A stretch of DNA of 64,000 bases. Source: DATFWC01 sp045801465. Lineage in GTDB: Bacteria; Pseudomonadota; Alphaproteobacteria; Rhizobiales; Xanthobacteraceae. The DNA lies in assembly GCA_045801465.1 (NCBI GenBank), contig JBJMSU010000065.1:1-64000 (forward strand), in the 5' to 3' direction. The notes beneath the pieces were generated by a model. It saw only the letters and a program-made list of their open reading frames with translations. It ran no database searches and had not been told where the DNA came from. Position numbers and translations under genes: made by a program. Shown piece by piece: positions 55,347 through 64,000 of the stretch (position 1 is its first letter; the number at the start of each line of letters is the position of its first letter).

Positions 55347-56849
55347 TCAGCCGCAGGAACCGAGTGGACCGATCGGGCCGCGCGGCGTGTCGAGCTTGAA
55401 CGCGTAGTAGGTGCGGGCCGACGTCGGGCCGGTCCTGGCGTCGAAAGCGCCGAGCGCTTCGACCTGGGCGAACTGGGCGGCGAGGCGCGTTGTGGCGGAG
55501 CAACGGCTGACGAACAGAAGCGGCCGCGGCGTCGTGTCGGAAAGCGCGCGCGTGAGCTCGAATTGGTGCGCCGCAGTCGCTCCAATCGGCCACGCCATGA
55601 CGGCCTCCGGCTGATCGCGCCAATAATAGAGAAGGGAAGCGACGTCGTCGCGCTGGTCGCCGACGATGGCGCGGGCGCCGACCTGTTGCGCCAGCCGGCC
55701 GGTCGCTTCTCCCAAGGCGCGCCAGCCGAGCGTGCGGCGGTAAGCATCGCCGAGCACGGGAACGTGGAGCCCGGTTGCTTGCGTGTCCCCGGCCAGAAAC
55801 AGCGCCTGCACGAATAAGCCGACGGCCAGACTGAGCGTCAGCCATTTCCAGGCGGCCCTGCGGATCATGATGGCGACCACCACGATCACTCCGGAAATGA
55901 ACGCCGTGACCGCCCAGTTGGCGAAGGCGCGGCTGATGATCGCCGTCGCCGTGATGAGAACGAGCGGAGGAATCGCAAAGGCGAGCATCAGCCGATCGGC
56001 GCGAGTGATGAGCGGGGAGGCGATTCTGACCAACGTCGCGAGCAGCACGCCAAAGAGAACCGGACCGAATACCGCGAACTGCGAGGCGATGAATTCGAGC
56101 GCCCGCAGCGGATTGAGCTTCAAGCCGCCGCCCTGGATGTTGTCGCCGGTGTGCTTGAAGGTGGCAAGGCCGTGGGTGAGGTTCCAGTAAATGTTCGGGG
56201 CGATCACCAGGATGGCGATGCCTAACGCGAGCCACAGCTCGGGCTTGCGCAGGAGCAGGCGGGCATCGCGGTCGAACCAGGCCGCCAATGCGGCGCCGAG
56301 GAGGAAATACGCCATGGCGTATTTGGCAAGCGCGCCCAATCCCAAAGCGATGCCGAGCACGATGGCCCAGCGTCGATCCGCACCGTTGAGGAGCTTGACG
56401 TAAGCAAGCAGGGCGAGCGCCCAGAAGAAGAGCAGCGGAACATCGGTCGAGATGATGCGCGCGGAGAACACCACGCCGGGCGTGAGCGCGGTCGCAAGCG
56501 CGGCGAAAAACGCGACGGTCTCGTCGTACAGCTGTCGCGCGATGGCGAAGACAAGCAAGCTGGTGCCGAAATAGAGGATGGGCGCCGGAGCGCGAATGCA
56601 GGCTTCCGAGCTGCCGCACAGCGTCTCGGCGCCGGCGATGAGCCAGGCGAGCAGGGGCGGCTTGGTGAAGTAGCCGAATGCGAGCTCGCGCGACCAGGCC
56701 CAATATTGGGCTTCGTCGAAGAAGAGATCGACCACCGAGAATTTCAGCCCGATCAGCCGAATGACCGTCAGTAAGGTAAGCAGCGCCACGGCGAGGCCGA
56801 AGCTTGGAATTGCCTGCGACCGGATCGTTGCCTGCGACGTCGACGCCAT
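55347..56849 (-). CDS. GT39/ArnT-like membrane glycosyltransferase
   Basis: 500 residues from ATG 56849 (MASTSQATIR), with GGAAAG eight bases upstream. About 12 transmembrane helices. The first periplasmic loop FFDEAQYWAWSRELAFGYFTKPPLLAWLI carries the DE motif and the D/E-YW pattern of GT39/GT83 enzymes such as ArnT and PMT; the catalytic acid is the DE pair near 53. These transfer a sugar from undecaprenyl-phosphate to lipid A, core or proteins. It probably shares a transcript with the acyltransferase-ACP-LnmK gene after it. Confidence 0.85.
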   Translation of the reverse strand: MASTSQATIRSQAIPSFGLAVALLTLLTVIRLIGLKFSVVDLFFDEAQYWAWSRELAFGYFTKPPLLAWLIAGAETLCGSSEACIRAPAPILYFGTSLLVFAIARQLYDETVAFFAALATALTPGVVFSARIISTDVPLLFFWALALLAYVKLLNGADRRWAIVLGIALGLGALAKYAMAYFLLGAALAAWFDRDARLLLRKPELWLALGIAILVIAPNIYWNLTHGLATFKHTGDNIQGGGLKLNPLRALEFIASQFAVFGPVLFGVLLATLVRIASPLITRADRLMLAFAIPPLVLITATAIISRAFANWAVTAFISGVIVVVAIMIRRAAWKWLTLSLAVGLFVQALFLAGDTQATGLHVPVLGDAYRRTLGWRALGEATGRLAQQVGARAIVGDQRDDVASLLYYWRDQPEAVMAWPIGATAAHQFELTRALSDTTPRPLLFVSRCSATTRLAAQFAQVEALGAFDARTGPTSARTYYAFKLDTPRGPIGPLGSCG

Positions 56850-57141
56850 CGATGATCTTTCCGCGAAGGGCGCGCACATTGGACCGACGCCGGGAGCGAG
56901 ACAAGGGCAGATGGGCCGCAGGATGCGGCCGCGGATGGCGCGCGTCCCGCCACTCGATCGATTGCTTTATCGCTGCGCGCCGCGCCGCACAGGAATGCCA
57001 CAATCCACCGCCTTTGTGGTGTAAACATTTGATTCGAAACGTGAGTGGGTGATTCGCCGTGACCGGGTCGCCAGCCGCCTCCAGGCATGCTAGGGGTGGT
57101 TGCCGGGCGGTGCGAGGCGTGATGGGGGTAGCTGTCCCGAT
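56850..57141. other. 292-base divergent intergenic region
   Basis: Between the GT39 gene (minus) and the Gfo/Idh gene (plus). It must hold both promoters; no strong hairpin, repeat family member or small gene was recognised in it. Confidence 0.5.
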
Positions 57142-58140
57142 ATGGTGCAAACCGTGAAAGGCGGCGCGGCAGACGTGCTGCGCGTCGGGGTGGTCGGCGT
57201 CGGTGTCATGGGCAGCAACCATGCGCGCGTCCTTGCCGGGCTCCCCGGAATTCGACTCGTCGGAGTTGCCGATCCGGACCAGCAACAGGCCCGCTTCGTC
57301 GCCGGTGCGCTGGGCACCACCGCCGTCGACGAGGTGGATGCGTTGTTGCCGCTCGGCGTCGACGCCATCACCATCGCGGCGCCGACGCACCTGCATCACG
57401 ACATCGCGCTCAGCTGCATCAAGCGCGGCGTCCACGTCCTGGTGGAGAAGCCGATCGCCTCCAATCCCGAGGAGGGGAGGCGCATCGTTGCCGCTGCACG
57501 GCGTGCCGGCGTCACCCTGATGGTCGGCCACGTGGAGCGTTTCAATCCTGCGGTCGAGACGATCAAGGAGGCGATCCGCGGCGAGGAGATCCTATCGATC
57601 GCCATCACCCGCGTCGGTCCATTCCCGCCCCGCATGTCCAATGTGGGCGTGGTGATCGACCTTGCAGTGCACGACATCGACCTCATCCGCTGGTTCACCG
57701 ATTCGGAGATCGTGGACGTGCAGCCGCTCACCGCCAATGCGGTCGCCGAGCGCGAGGACATCGCGCTGCTGCAGTTCCGCACGACCTCGGGTGTGCTGGC
57801 GCAGATCAACACGAACTGGCTGACGCCATTCAAGGCGCGCACGGTCCACGTGGCGACGCGCGATAAATACATCATCGGCGATCTGCTGACGCGGACGGTC
57901 ACGGAATGTTTCGGCTTCCAGCCGGACGGCAGCTATTCCATGCGCCATCTGTCGGTCGGCTATACCGAGCCGTTGCGCTCCGAGCTCGTCGCCTTCTTTA
58001 CGGCCATCCGCTCGGGAAGCGCTGCCGTCGTGAGCGGCGAGGAGGGTGTCGCCAGCCTCGAGATCGCCATGCGCTGCCTGGACGAGCGTCCGGCGCGGGC
58101 GCGGCCGCAGCCCAAGGCAGCACGGCGCGCCGCCGGCTAG
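57142..58140 (+). CDS. Gfo/Idh/MocA-family NAD(P)-dependent dehydrogenase
   Basis: 332 residues from ATG 57142. GVVGVGVMGSNHARVLAGLPG at 14-34 is the nucleotide loop; APTHLHHDIALSCIKRGVHVLVEKPIASNPEEG (about 85-117) holds the EKP motif with the catalytic lysine; VGHVERFNPAVE follows, and DLAVHDIDLIRW near 175-186 holds the His/Asp residues. The form is that of sugar-nucleotide 3-dehydrogenases (UDP-GlcNAc/GlcNAcA). It lies in the glycan region, consistent with making an amino or deoxy sugar. Divergent from the GT39 gene over 290 bases without other genes. Confidence 0.87.
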   Translation: MVQTVKGGAADVLRVGVVGVGVMGSNHARVLAGLPGIRLVGVADPDQQQARFVAGALGTTAVDEVDALLPLGVDAITIAAPTHLHHDIALSCIKRGVHVLVEKPIASNPEEGRRIVAAARRAGVTLMVGHVERFNPAVETIKEAIRGEEILSIAITRVGPFPPRMSNVGVVIDLAVHDIDLIRWFTDSEIVDVQPLTANAVAEREDIALLQFRTTSGVLAQINTNWLTPFKARTVHVATRDKYIIGDLLTRTVTECFGFQPDGSYSMRHLSVGYTEPLRSELVAFFTAIRSGSAAVVSGEEGVASLEIAMRCLDERPARARPQPKAARRAAG

Positions 58141-58173
58141 CGCCCGCGTTCGCCCATTCTATGCCTTCCGATT

Positions 58174-58301
58174 GTCATCCCGGACGGCTCGCCATGGCGA
58201 GCTGATCCGGGACCCAAAGTACCCCTGCATCAGGAAAAGGGCTAGGCAGGGGGTTCCTGGGGTCCCGGCTCTCGCGCCTTGCGGCGCTCGGCCGGGATGA
58301 C
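58174..58301. repeat. Dispersed composite palindrome, family B (copy 3)
   Basis: Left module GTCATCCCGGACGGCTCGCC...CTGATCCGGGACCCAAAG; right module GGTCCCGGCTCTCGCGCC...GGCCGGGATGAC. Same orientation as copy 2. It separates the Gfo/Idh gene from murJ. Confidence 0.88.
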
Positions 58302-58367
58302 AAATCGAGGGGCGATGCGTGTCGCCGTTGTTCGTCTCTTAGGCGCCACTCGAGCCATCCAACGGGC

Positions 58368-59927
58368 ATGATCGAGCGTATCCTCACGGTCGGCGGATTG
58401 ACCCTGGTGTCGCGCCTCACCGGCTTCATTCGCGACATCGTGCTCGCCTATTTTCTCGGTGCCGGCCCGATCGCTGACGCGTTCTTCGTCGCCTGGCGCC
58501 TTCCCAATCATTTCCGCGCGATCTTTGCCGAGGGCGCCTTCAACGCCGCCTTCGTGCCCGCCTATGCGCGCATCCGCGAGCAGCACGGCGCCGATGCCGT
58601 GCGCCTGTTCGCCGACCGCGTCTTCACCCTCATGGTCGTCAGCCAGGCCGTGCTGCTCGTTGCGGCGCTCTTGTTCATGCCGTGGGTGGTGGCGGCGCTG
58701 GCGCCCGGCTTCACCCATGATCCGGGCCGGTTCGAGCTGGCCGTGGAATTCACCCGGATCACCTTCCCCTCCTTGATGCTGATGGCGCTGGTGACGCTTT
58801 ACAGCGGCGTCCTCAATGCGCGCGAACGCTTCGCGGCTGCCGCGGCGGCGCCGATCCTGCTCAATCTGGCCATGATTGCCGCGTTGGGATGCGCCTGGCT
58901 TTTCCCCACCGCCGGCCACGCCGCCGCATGGGCCGTGTTGCTCGCCGGCTTTCTCGAACTCTTGCTGGTGACCGGCGACGCGGCACGCGCCGGGGCGACG
59001 GCGCGGTTTCGACTGCCGCGCTTCGACGAACACGTGAAGCGTTTCTTCAAGGCGCTCGGGCCGGCCGTGATCGGCTCCTCGGGGGTTCAGCTCGCGCTGC
59101 TCGCCGACACCATCATTGCGAGCTTCCTGGCGCGCGGCGCGGTCTCGGCGCTGTACTACGCCGATCGCCTCAACCAGCTGCCGATCGGTGTCATCGGGAT
59201 CGCCGCCGGGACGGTGGTGCTGCCGGAAATGGCGCGGCGGATCGCGGCCGGCGATGAAGCAGGGGCCCTGCAGGCGCAGAATCGCGCGATCGAGTTCACG
59301 CTTGTGCTGTCGGTGCCCTGCGTCGCGGCGTTCCTGCTGGTGCCGGACCTGATCATGCGTGCCCTGTTCGCCCGCGGGGCGTTCACGGCGGCCGATGCGG
59401 CTGCCGCCGGGGCGACGCTCGCCGCCTACACGATCGGCTTGCTGCCGTTCGTGCTGATCCGCAGCGTGAGCGCGACGTTCCTCGCCCGCGGCGACACCTG
59501 GACGCCCGTGAAGGCCGCACTCGCCGCCGCGAGCGTCAATATCGCGTTGAAGATAGCCCTGATGGGTCCGCTCGCGCAGGTCGGGCTGGCGCTGGCGACC
59601 GCGATCGGAGCCTGGATCAACTTCGGCCTGGTCGTCTGGTTCGCGGCGCGCGCCGGCCTATTCGGACTCGACGACCGCCTCAAGTCCTCCATCGTCAAGG
59701 TCTTCGTGGCCGGGCTTGCGCTCGCCCTGGTCCTTCTGCTGGCGCAAGATCCGGTGCTGGCGCTCTATCGCACGTGGCCGAGGCTGCGCGAGGAAGCCGC
59801 GCTGGCGACGCTCGCCATCATCGGCGCTCTCGTGTATGGCGGTCTTATTGCCGTCTTGTTTGGCCGCCAATGGCTGGCTGCGTTCCGCCGCAGCCGCGGC
59901 ACGAAAGCGATCACGGCGGAAGATTGA
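58368..59927 (+). CDS. murJ: Lipid II flippase MurJ
   Basis: 519 residues, normal length, with 14 hydrophobic segments. The N-terminal signature LTVGGLTLVSRLTGFIRDIVLAYFLGAGPIADAFFVAWRLPNHFRAIFAEGAFNAAFVPAY (read in parts) is the MurJ/MviN signature: SRLTGFIRD with the essential arginine, DAFFVAWRLPN and FAEGAFN. It flips the peptidoglycan precursor across the inner membrane. A hairpin (GATCAGC-TTT-GCTGATC) overlaps the stop codon, and the RND adaptor gene begins 138 bases later. Confidence 0.93.
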   Translation: MIERILTVGGLTLVSRLTGFIRDIVLAYFLGAGPIADAFFVAWRLPNHFRAIFAEGAFNAAFVPAYARIREQHGADAVRLFADRVFTLMVVSQAVLLVAALLFMPWVVAALAPGFTHDPGRFELAVEFTRITFPSLMLMALVTLYSGVLNARERFAAAAAAPILLNLAMIAALGCAWLFPTAGHAAAWAVLLAGFLELLLVTGDAARAGATARFRLPRFDEHVKRFFKALGPAVIGSSGVQLALLADTIIASFLARGAVSALYYADRLNQLPIGVIGIAAGTVVLPEMARRIAAGDEAGALQAQNRAIEFTLVLSVPCVAAFLLVPDLIMRALFARGAFTAADAAAAGATLAAYTIGLLPFVLIRSVSATFLARGDTWTPVKAALAAASVNIALKIALMGPLAQVGLALATAIGAWINFGLVVWFAARAGLFGLDDRLKSSIVKVFVAGLALALVLLLAQDPVLALYRTWPRLREEAALATLAIIGALVYGGLIAVLFGRQWLAAFRRSRGTKAITAED

Positions 59928-59942
59928 TCAGCTTTGCTGATC
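59926..59942 (+). terminator. Perfect 7-bp hairpin at the murJ stop codon
   Basis: GATCAGC and GCTGATC around TTT overlap the TGA of murJ. No uridine tract follows, so it is at best a weak terminator or mRNA end structure. Confidence 0.35.
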
Positions 59943-60065
59943 GGTACGATGGGTCGCGCCGATGGCGCGATCGAACCTGTGTTTGTGATTTGGCGGATGA
60001 CCACGACGTTCATACATACCGCTTTTGCGCCGTCGATTTCGGGGCCACGCGGGAGCCCGCCGCAG

Positions 60066-61259
60066 ATGAGACAGCCGATGCCGAGCCATGCCTGGGTCGC
60101 GTGCGCGTTGATGATCCTGCTGCTCGCCGGCTGCGGGCAGGGCCAGCAGCCGGCGCAAACGACACCTCCGCCCCCGACCGTGACGGTCGCCAATCCGATG
60201 AAGCGTACGGTCGTCGACCACGACGAATACGTCGGCCGCTTCGTCGCCATCGATTCGGTCGAGGTGCGCGCGCGGGTCTCCGGCTACCTGGAAAACGTGC
60301 ATTTCACCGATGGCCAGCTCGTCAAGCAGGGCGATCTTCTGTTCACGATCGACCGGCGGCCGTTCCAGAACACCCTCGATCAGGCGCGGGCCAATCTGGT
60401 GACGGCGAAATCGAATCTCACCTACACGGCAGGCGACCTGGCGCGCGGCCAACAGCTGGTACGCGACCGCACCATCGCCGAGCAGACGTTCGAGCAGCGT
60501 GCCCAGGCCAAGCGCAACGCCGAGGCCGCCGTGGCGGCGAACGAAGCCGCGGTCCGCCAGGCGGAGCTCGACCTTCAGTTCACCGAACTGCGCGCGCCGG
60601 TGACCGGCCGCATCGGCGACCGGCGGGTCTCGCCGGGAAACCTGGTTGCCGGAGGGACGACCGCCGGCACGGGGACGACCACGCTGCTCGCCACCATCGT
60701 GTCGACCGACCCGATCCGCTTCGAGTTCAGCTTCGACGAAGCATCGTTCTTGCGCTACCAGCGCCTGGCCAAAGAGAATCATAACGGCGAGCACTGGGCC
60801 GCGACCCCGGTCACGCTCAAGCTCATCGACGAGAAGACGCTCATGCATGGCGGCCGCATGGACTTCGTCGACAACGTGATCGACCGTGCCTCCGGTACCA
60901 TCCGCGGCCGTGCCCAGTTCGCCAATGCCGACAATCTGTTCACGCCGGGCATGTTTGCCCGCGTGCAGCTTGCGGCATCGGCCCCGTACGAAGCGCTGCT
61001 CGTGCCCGACGCCGCCATCGGCACCGAGCAGGCGCGCAAATACGTGCTGGTGGTCGGGGCCGACAACAGCGTGAGCCAGAAATACGTCACGCTCGGTGAA
61101 CTCGACGACGACCTGCGGGTCGTCAAGACCGGGCTCTCGGCCGACGATCGCGTGATCGTCAATGGAATGGTTCGGGCCCGTCCGGGCGGCAAGGTTACCC
61201 CGCAAGAACAGGGGAAAGCCCCCTCGGCTGCGAGCGGCGCCCAGGCGAAGAGCAATTGA
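60066..61259 (+). CDS. RND efflux periplasmic adaptor lipoprotein (MexA/AcrA type)
   Basis: 397 residues from ATG 60066; ATG 60078 is the alternative. A lipoprotein signal with lipobox LLAGC places the lipidated cysteine near residue 24. The adaptor layout follows: barrel-sandwich strand pairs (VEVRARVSGYLENVHFTDGQLVKQGDLLF and ELRAPVTGRIGDRRVSPGNLV) around a helical hairpin at about 105-165, then beta-barrel (FEFSFDEASFLRYQ) and membrane-proximal parts ending in a disordered tail. It links the RND pump to an outer-membrane channel; the pump gene starts 7 bases later. Confidence 0.92.
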   Translation: MRQPMPSHAWVACALMILLLAGCGQGQQPAQTTPPPPTVTVANPMKRTVVDHDEYVGRFVAIDSVEVRARVSGYLENVHFTDGQLVKQGDLLFTIDRRPFQNTLDQARANLVTAKSNLTYTAGDLARGQQLVRDRTIAEQTFEQRAQAKRNAEAAVAANEAAVRQAELDLQFTELRAPVTGRIGDRRVSPGNLVAGGTTAGTGTTTLLATIVSTDPIRFEFSFDEASFLRYQRLAKENHNGEHWAATPVTLKLIDEKTLMHGGRMDFVDNVIDRASGTIRGRAQFANADNLFTPGMFARVQLAASAPYEALLVPDAAIGTEQARKYVLVVGADNSVSQKYVTLGELDDDLRVVKTGLSADDRVIVNGMVRARPGGKVTPQEQGKAPSAASGAQAKSN

Positions 61260-61266
61260 GACCGGG

Positions 61267-64000
61267 ATGCGGATCTCCCATTTCTTCATCGACCGGCCGA
61301 TCTTCGCCTCGGTGGTCTCCATCATCTTCGTGATCCTGGGGGCGGTCTCGTTCGCACGCTTGCCGGTGGCGCAATATCCCGAGATCGCGCCGCCGATCAT
61401 CAACGTGCAGGGCCAATATCCCGGCGCCAGCGCCGAGATCGTGGCATCGACGGTCGTGGCTCCCATCGAGGAGCAGATCAACGGCGTCGAAAACATGCTC
61501 TACGTGTCGTCGAACTCGACCGCCGACGGCCGCTTCACCATCGCCGTCACGTTCGACCTCGGCACCAACCTCGATATCGCCCAGGTGCAGGTGCAGAACC
61601 GGGTCGCCATCGCCCAGCCGCGACTGCCACAGGACGTGCGTCAGGTCGGCGTCACCGTCATGAAGTCTTCGCCCGACCTGATGATGGTTGTGCACCTCTA
61701 CTCGCCGGACAAGTCGCGCGACCAGCTGTTCATCTCCAATTATGCCACGCTGGAGATCAAGGACACCCTGATCCGCGTCGGCGGCATTGGCAACGTCACC
61801 GTATTCGGCAGCCGCGATTATTCGATGCGGGTGTGGCTCGATCCCGACCGCCTGCAGTCGCTCGGACTGACCGCCAACGACGTGGTCCTGGCGCTGCAGG
61901 GTCAGAACATCCAGGTGGCATCCGGTGTGCTCAACCAGCCGCCGGTGGAGCAGCCACGCGCCTTCCAGGTTTCGGTCCAGACGCTCGGGCGCCTCGCCAA
62001 TCCGGATGAATTCTCCAACGTCGTGGTGAAGCAGACGGCGAGCGCAGTGGTGCGTCTCAAAGACGTGGCGCGGGTGGAGCTCGCCGGGCAGGACTACGGC
62101 TCCAACTCCTATCTCGATCGTGACCAGGCGGTCGCGCTGGCGATCTTTCAGCTGCCGGGCTCCAACGCGCTGACTACGGCGCAGGGCGTCATCGCCACCA
62201 TGAACGAGCTGTCGAAGCGCTTCCCGCCCGGGGTCAAGCACGCCATCATCTACAATCCCACCGAGTTCATCCAGCAGTCGGTCAACGCCGTCCAGGAAAC
62301 CATCCTGGAGGCGATCGGCCTCGTCGTCCTGGTCATCGTGCTGTTTCTGCAGACCTGGCGCGCCGCCATCATTCCCCTCGTCGCCATCCCGGTGTCGCTC
62401 GTCGGCACGTTCTTCTTCATGGCGATGTTCGGTTTCACCCTCAACAACCTGTCGCTGTTCGGGCTCGTGCTCGCGATCGGCATCGTGGTCGACGACGCGA
62501 TCGTCGTGGTGGAGAACGTGGAACGCAACATCGCGGCGGGCTTGAGCCCGCGCGAGGCGGCGATCCGCAGCATGGACGAGGTCGGCTCGGCCCTGATCGC
62601 CATTGCGCTGGTGCTCTCCGCGGTGTTCATCCCGTCCGCCTTCATCACCGGCATTTCCGGGCAGTTCTATCGTCAGTTCGCGCTGACCATCGCCGGGGCG
62701 ACCATCATTTCGCTGATCGTGTCGCTGACCTTGTCGCCGGCCTTGTGCGCGCTGCTGTTGAAGCCGCACGGCCAGCGGCCGGATCGCCTGTGGGAGCGTC
62801 CCATCCACGGCTTCTTCCGTGGTTTCAATGCCGCCTTCGATGCGCTTGCCCGCGGCTACGGCTGGGTGGTCGCGCGGGTGGTGCGGTTCGCCGTCCTCAT
62901 GCTCGCCGTCTATGCCGGCGTCCTGGCGTTCGGGCTCAACGAGTTCCGCAAGACTCCGCTCGGCTTCATTCCGCAGGTCGACCGTGGGTTCCTGATCATC
63001 GTGGCGCAGCTTCCGCCCGGCGCCGCGCTGGCGCGCACCGACCAAGTGATGCAGCGCATCGCCGACATCGCGCTCAAGACCCCCGGCGTCGCCCATGGAG
63101 TCAATGTGGTCGGCTTTTCCGGGGCCACCTTCACGCAGGCTCCGAATGCCGGCGCGTTCTTCGCCGTGCTCGATCCCTTCGATCAGCGCGGGCGCGATCC
63201 GCGCCTGTCCGCCGGCGCCATCCAGGGCGAGCTGTTCAAGCGCCTCGCCGTCATCCAGGAAGCCTTCATCGTCGTCGTCCAGCCGCCCGCCGTGCAGGGC
63301 ATCGGCAACGCCGGCGGCTTCCGCATGATGGTCGAGGACCGCGCCGGCCGCGGGCCGCAGGCGCTGCAGGCCGCCATGGTCGCCATGATGGCCCGCGCCG
63401 GCCAGACCCCGGGCGTCGCCCAAGTGTTTTCGCTGTTCGAAACGTCGACTCCGCAGCTCTATCTCGATGTCGACCGCACCAAGGCGCAGCTGCTCGGCAT
63501 CAACATTCCCGACGTGTTCAGCGCGCTGCAGATCTATCTCGGCTCGGCCTACGTCAACGACTTCAATCTGCTTGGCCGCACCTTCCGCGTCGTTGCCCAG
63601 GCCGAGAGCGGGGAGCGCCTCGACCGCAAGGACGTGCTCAAGATCAGGGTGCGCAACTCCAGCGGCGAGACCGTGCCGCTCGGCTCGTTCACCACGGTGC
63701 GCGACATCTCCGGGCCGTTCCGGGTGCCGCGCTACAATCTTTATCCGGCGGCCGAGCTCGACGGCGCCGCAGCCCCCGGCTACAGCCCGGGCCAGGCGAT
63801 CGAGATCATGCAGCGGCTTGCTGCCGAAGTGCTGCCCGACGGATTCGGCTACGAGTGGACGACACTCGCGTTCCAGCAGCTGCGCGCCGGGAACACGGCA
63901 ATGTTCGCCTTCGTGCTGGCGGTCGTGTTCGTTTTCCTGGTGCTGGCGGCGCAGTTCGAGAGCCTCACCCTGCCGCTCGCCGTGATCATGATCGTGCCGA
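61267..64000 (+). CDS. RND multidrug efflux permease (HAE1/AcrB-MexF type), 3'-truncated by window end
   Basis: Starts at ATG 61267 (MRISHFFIDRPIFASV) and runs open to the window end, giving 911 residues of an expected 1040-1060. First helix FASVVSIIFVILGAVSF; the proton-relay aspartates are in GIVVDDAIVVVENVER (D407/D408-equivalent, about 408-409); large periplasmic loops follow helix 1 and helix 7. HAE1 features such as FIDRPIFA, QYPEIAPP and YPGASAE identify the drug-proton antiporter class, and not the metal (HME) class. Substrate not predictable. An outer-membrane channel gene may follow beyond the window. Confidence 0.93.
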   Translation, partial: MRISHFFIDRPIFASVVSIIFVILGAVSFARLPVAQYPEIAPPIINVQGQYPGASAEIVASTVVAPIEEQINGVENMLYVSSNSTADGRFTIAVTFDLGTNLDIAQVQVQNRVAIAQPRLPQDVRQVGVTVMKSSPDLMMVVHLYSPDKSRDQLFISNYATLEIKDTLIRVGGIGNVTVFGSRDYSMRVWLDPDRLQSLGLTANDVVLALQGQNIQVASGVLNQPPVEQPRAFQVSVQTLGRLANPDEFSNVVVKQTASAVVRLKDVARVELAGQDYGSNSYLDRDQAVALAIFQLPGSNALTTAQGVIATMNELSKRFPPGVKHAIIYNPTEFIQQSVNAVQETILEAIGLVVLVIVLFLQTWRAAIIPLVAIPVSLVGTFFFMAMFGFTLNNLSLFGLVLAIGIVVDDAIVVVENVERNIAAGLSPREAAIRSMDEVGSALIAIALVLSAVFIPSAFITGISGQFYRQFALTIAGATIISLIVSLTLSPALCALLLKPHGQRPDRLWERPIHGFFRGFNAAFDALARGYGWVVARVVRFAVLMLAVYAGVLAFGLNEFRKTPLGFIPQVDRGFLIIVAQLPPGAALARTDQVMQRIADIALKTPGVAHGVNVVGFSGATFTQAPNAGAFFAVLDPFDQRGRDPRLSAGAIQGELFKRLAVIQEAFIVVVQPPAVQGIGNAGGFRMMVEDRAGRGPQALQAAMVAMMARAGQTPGVAQVFSLFETSTPQLYLDVDRTKAQLLGINIPDVFSALQIYLGSAYVNDFNLLGRTFRVVAQAESGERLDRKDVLKIRVRNSSGETVPLGSFTTVRDISGPFRVPRYNLYPAAELDGAAAPGYSPGQAIEIMQRLAAEVLPDGFGYEWTTLAFQQLRAGNTAMFAFVLAVVFVFLVLAAQFESLTLPLAVIMIVP

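Noticed and set aside
57090..58140. Start of the Gfo/Idh gene at 57100
   Set aside because: It would add residues before the Rossmann loop not seen in the family; ATG 57142 gives the normal N-terminus.
39939..58140. Polyketide or non-ribosomal peptide cluster suggested by the ACP and LnmK-type domain
   Set aside because: No ketosynthase, adenylation, condensation or acyltransferase-loading genes in the window; neighbours are glycan genes.
61195..63423. 742-codon minus-strand frame opposite the RND permease
   Set aside because: The plus strand encodes a textbook RND pump; the opposite frame is Gly/Asp/His-rich shadow sequence.

Overview
The window is one high-GC chromosomal stretch whose gene content looks like an alphaproteobacterium of the Hyphomicrobiales, of the Bradyrhizobium/Rhodopseudomonas/Xanthobacteraceae kind. 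The reasons are the large number of periplasmic solute-binding proteins (NMT1/TauA-like, DctP-like, Liv-like), a DUF1127 protein, TolB/TPR proteins with a CadC-type DNA-binding head, HicAB, and two families of dispersed palindromes that sit between genes. The genus is an inference. No rRNA, tRNA, CRISPR array, insertion sequence or prophage was recognised, and I saw no plasmid or ICE backbone.

Layout. (1) 1-4500: 3' part of a giant GLUG-repeat surface protein ending in a subtilisin-type protease. (2) 4676-6999: a Tat-exported ThDP enzyme followed by a small exported cytochrome c. (3) 7158-12063: an LDH2-type dehydrogenase, a split UxaA/SuyAB-type lyase, an orphan NMT1-like binding protein and a divergent TauD-type dioxygenase; together they suggest sulfonate (sulfolactate/taurine-type) use. 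(4) 12190-15545: egtB-egtD for ergothioneine, with an ATP-grasp-like gene downstream. (5) 15862-31529: a catabolic block with an MBL hydrolase, two 3-hydroxyisobutyrate/6PGDH-like dehydrogenases, a lactonase, an AAHS-type MFS permease, a class II aldolase, a FlK-like thioesterase, orphan NMT1 and DctP receptors, an amidase and a complete Liv ABC transporter. (6) 31534-33106: a small unknown protein, HicAB and a secreted protein. (7) 33205-39913: FAH-family hydrolase, MsbA-like exporter, GalE, DUF1127 protein, CadC/TolB/TPR regulator and a methyltransferase.

(8) 39939-58140: envelope glycan region. It holds the ADP-heptose genes gmhA, gmhB, a heptosyltransferase and hldE; four or five glycosyltransferases or mannosyltransferase-like membrane proteins; FkbM and other methyltransferases; a nucleotidyltransferase-GT2 fusion with a coupled 50-residue membrane protein; a UDP-sugar epimerase; a ParDE-type toxin-antitoxin pair; an acetyltransferase-ACP-LnmK-type three-module protein; and a Gfo/Idh/MocA dehydrogenase. 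(9) 58368-64000: murJ, then an RND efflux adaptor and permease, the latter cut by the window end.

The most unusual items are the acetyltransferase-ACP-LnmK fusion, the Tat-exported ThDP enzyme with its cytochrome, the SuyAB/LDH2 module, and a palindromic repeat lying inside the 5' coding region of a binding-protein gene, between a strong ribosome site and the signal peptide.
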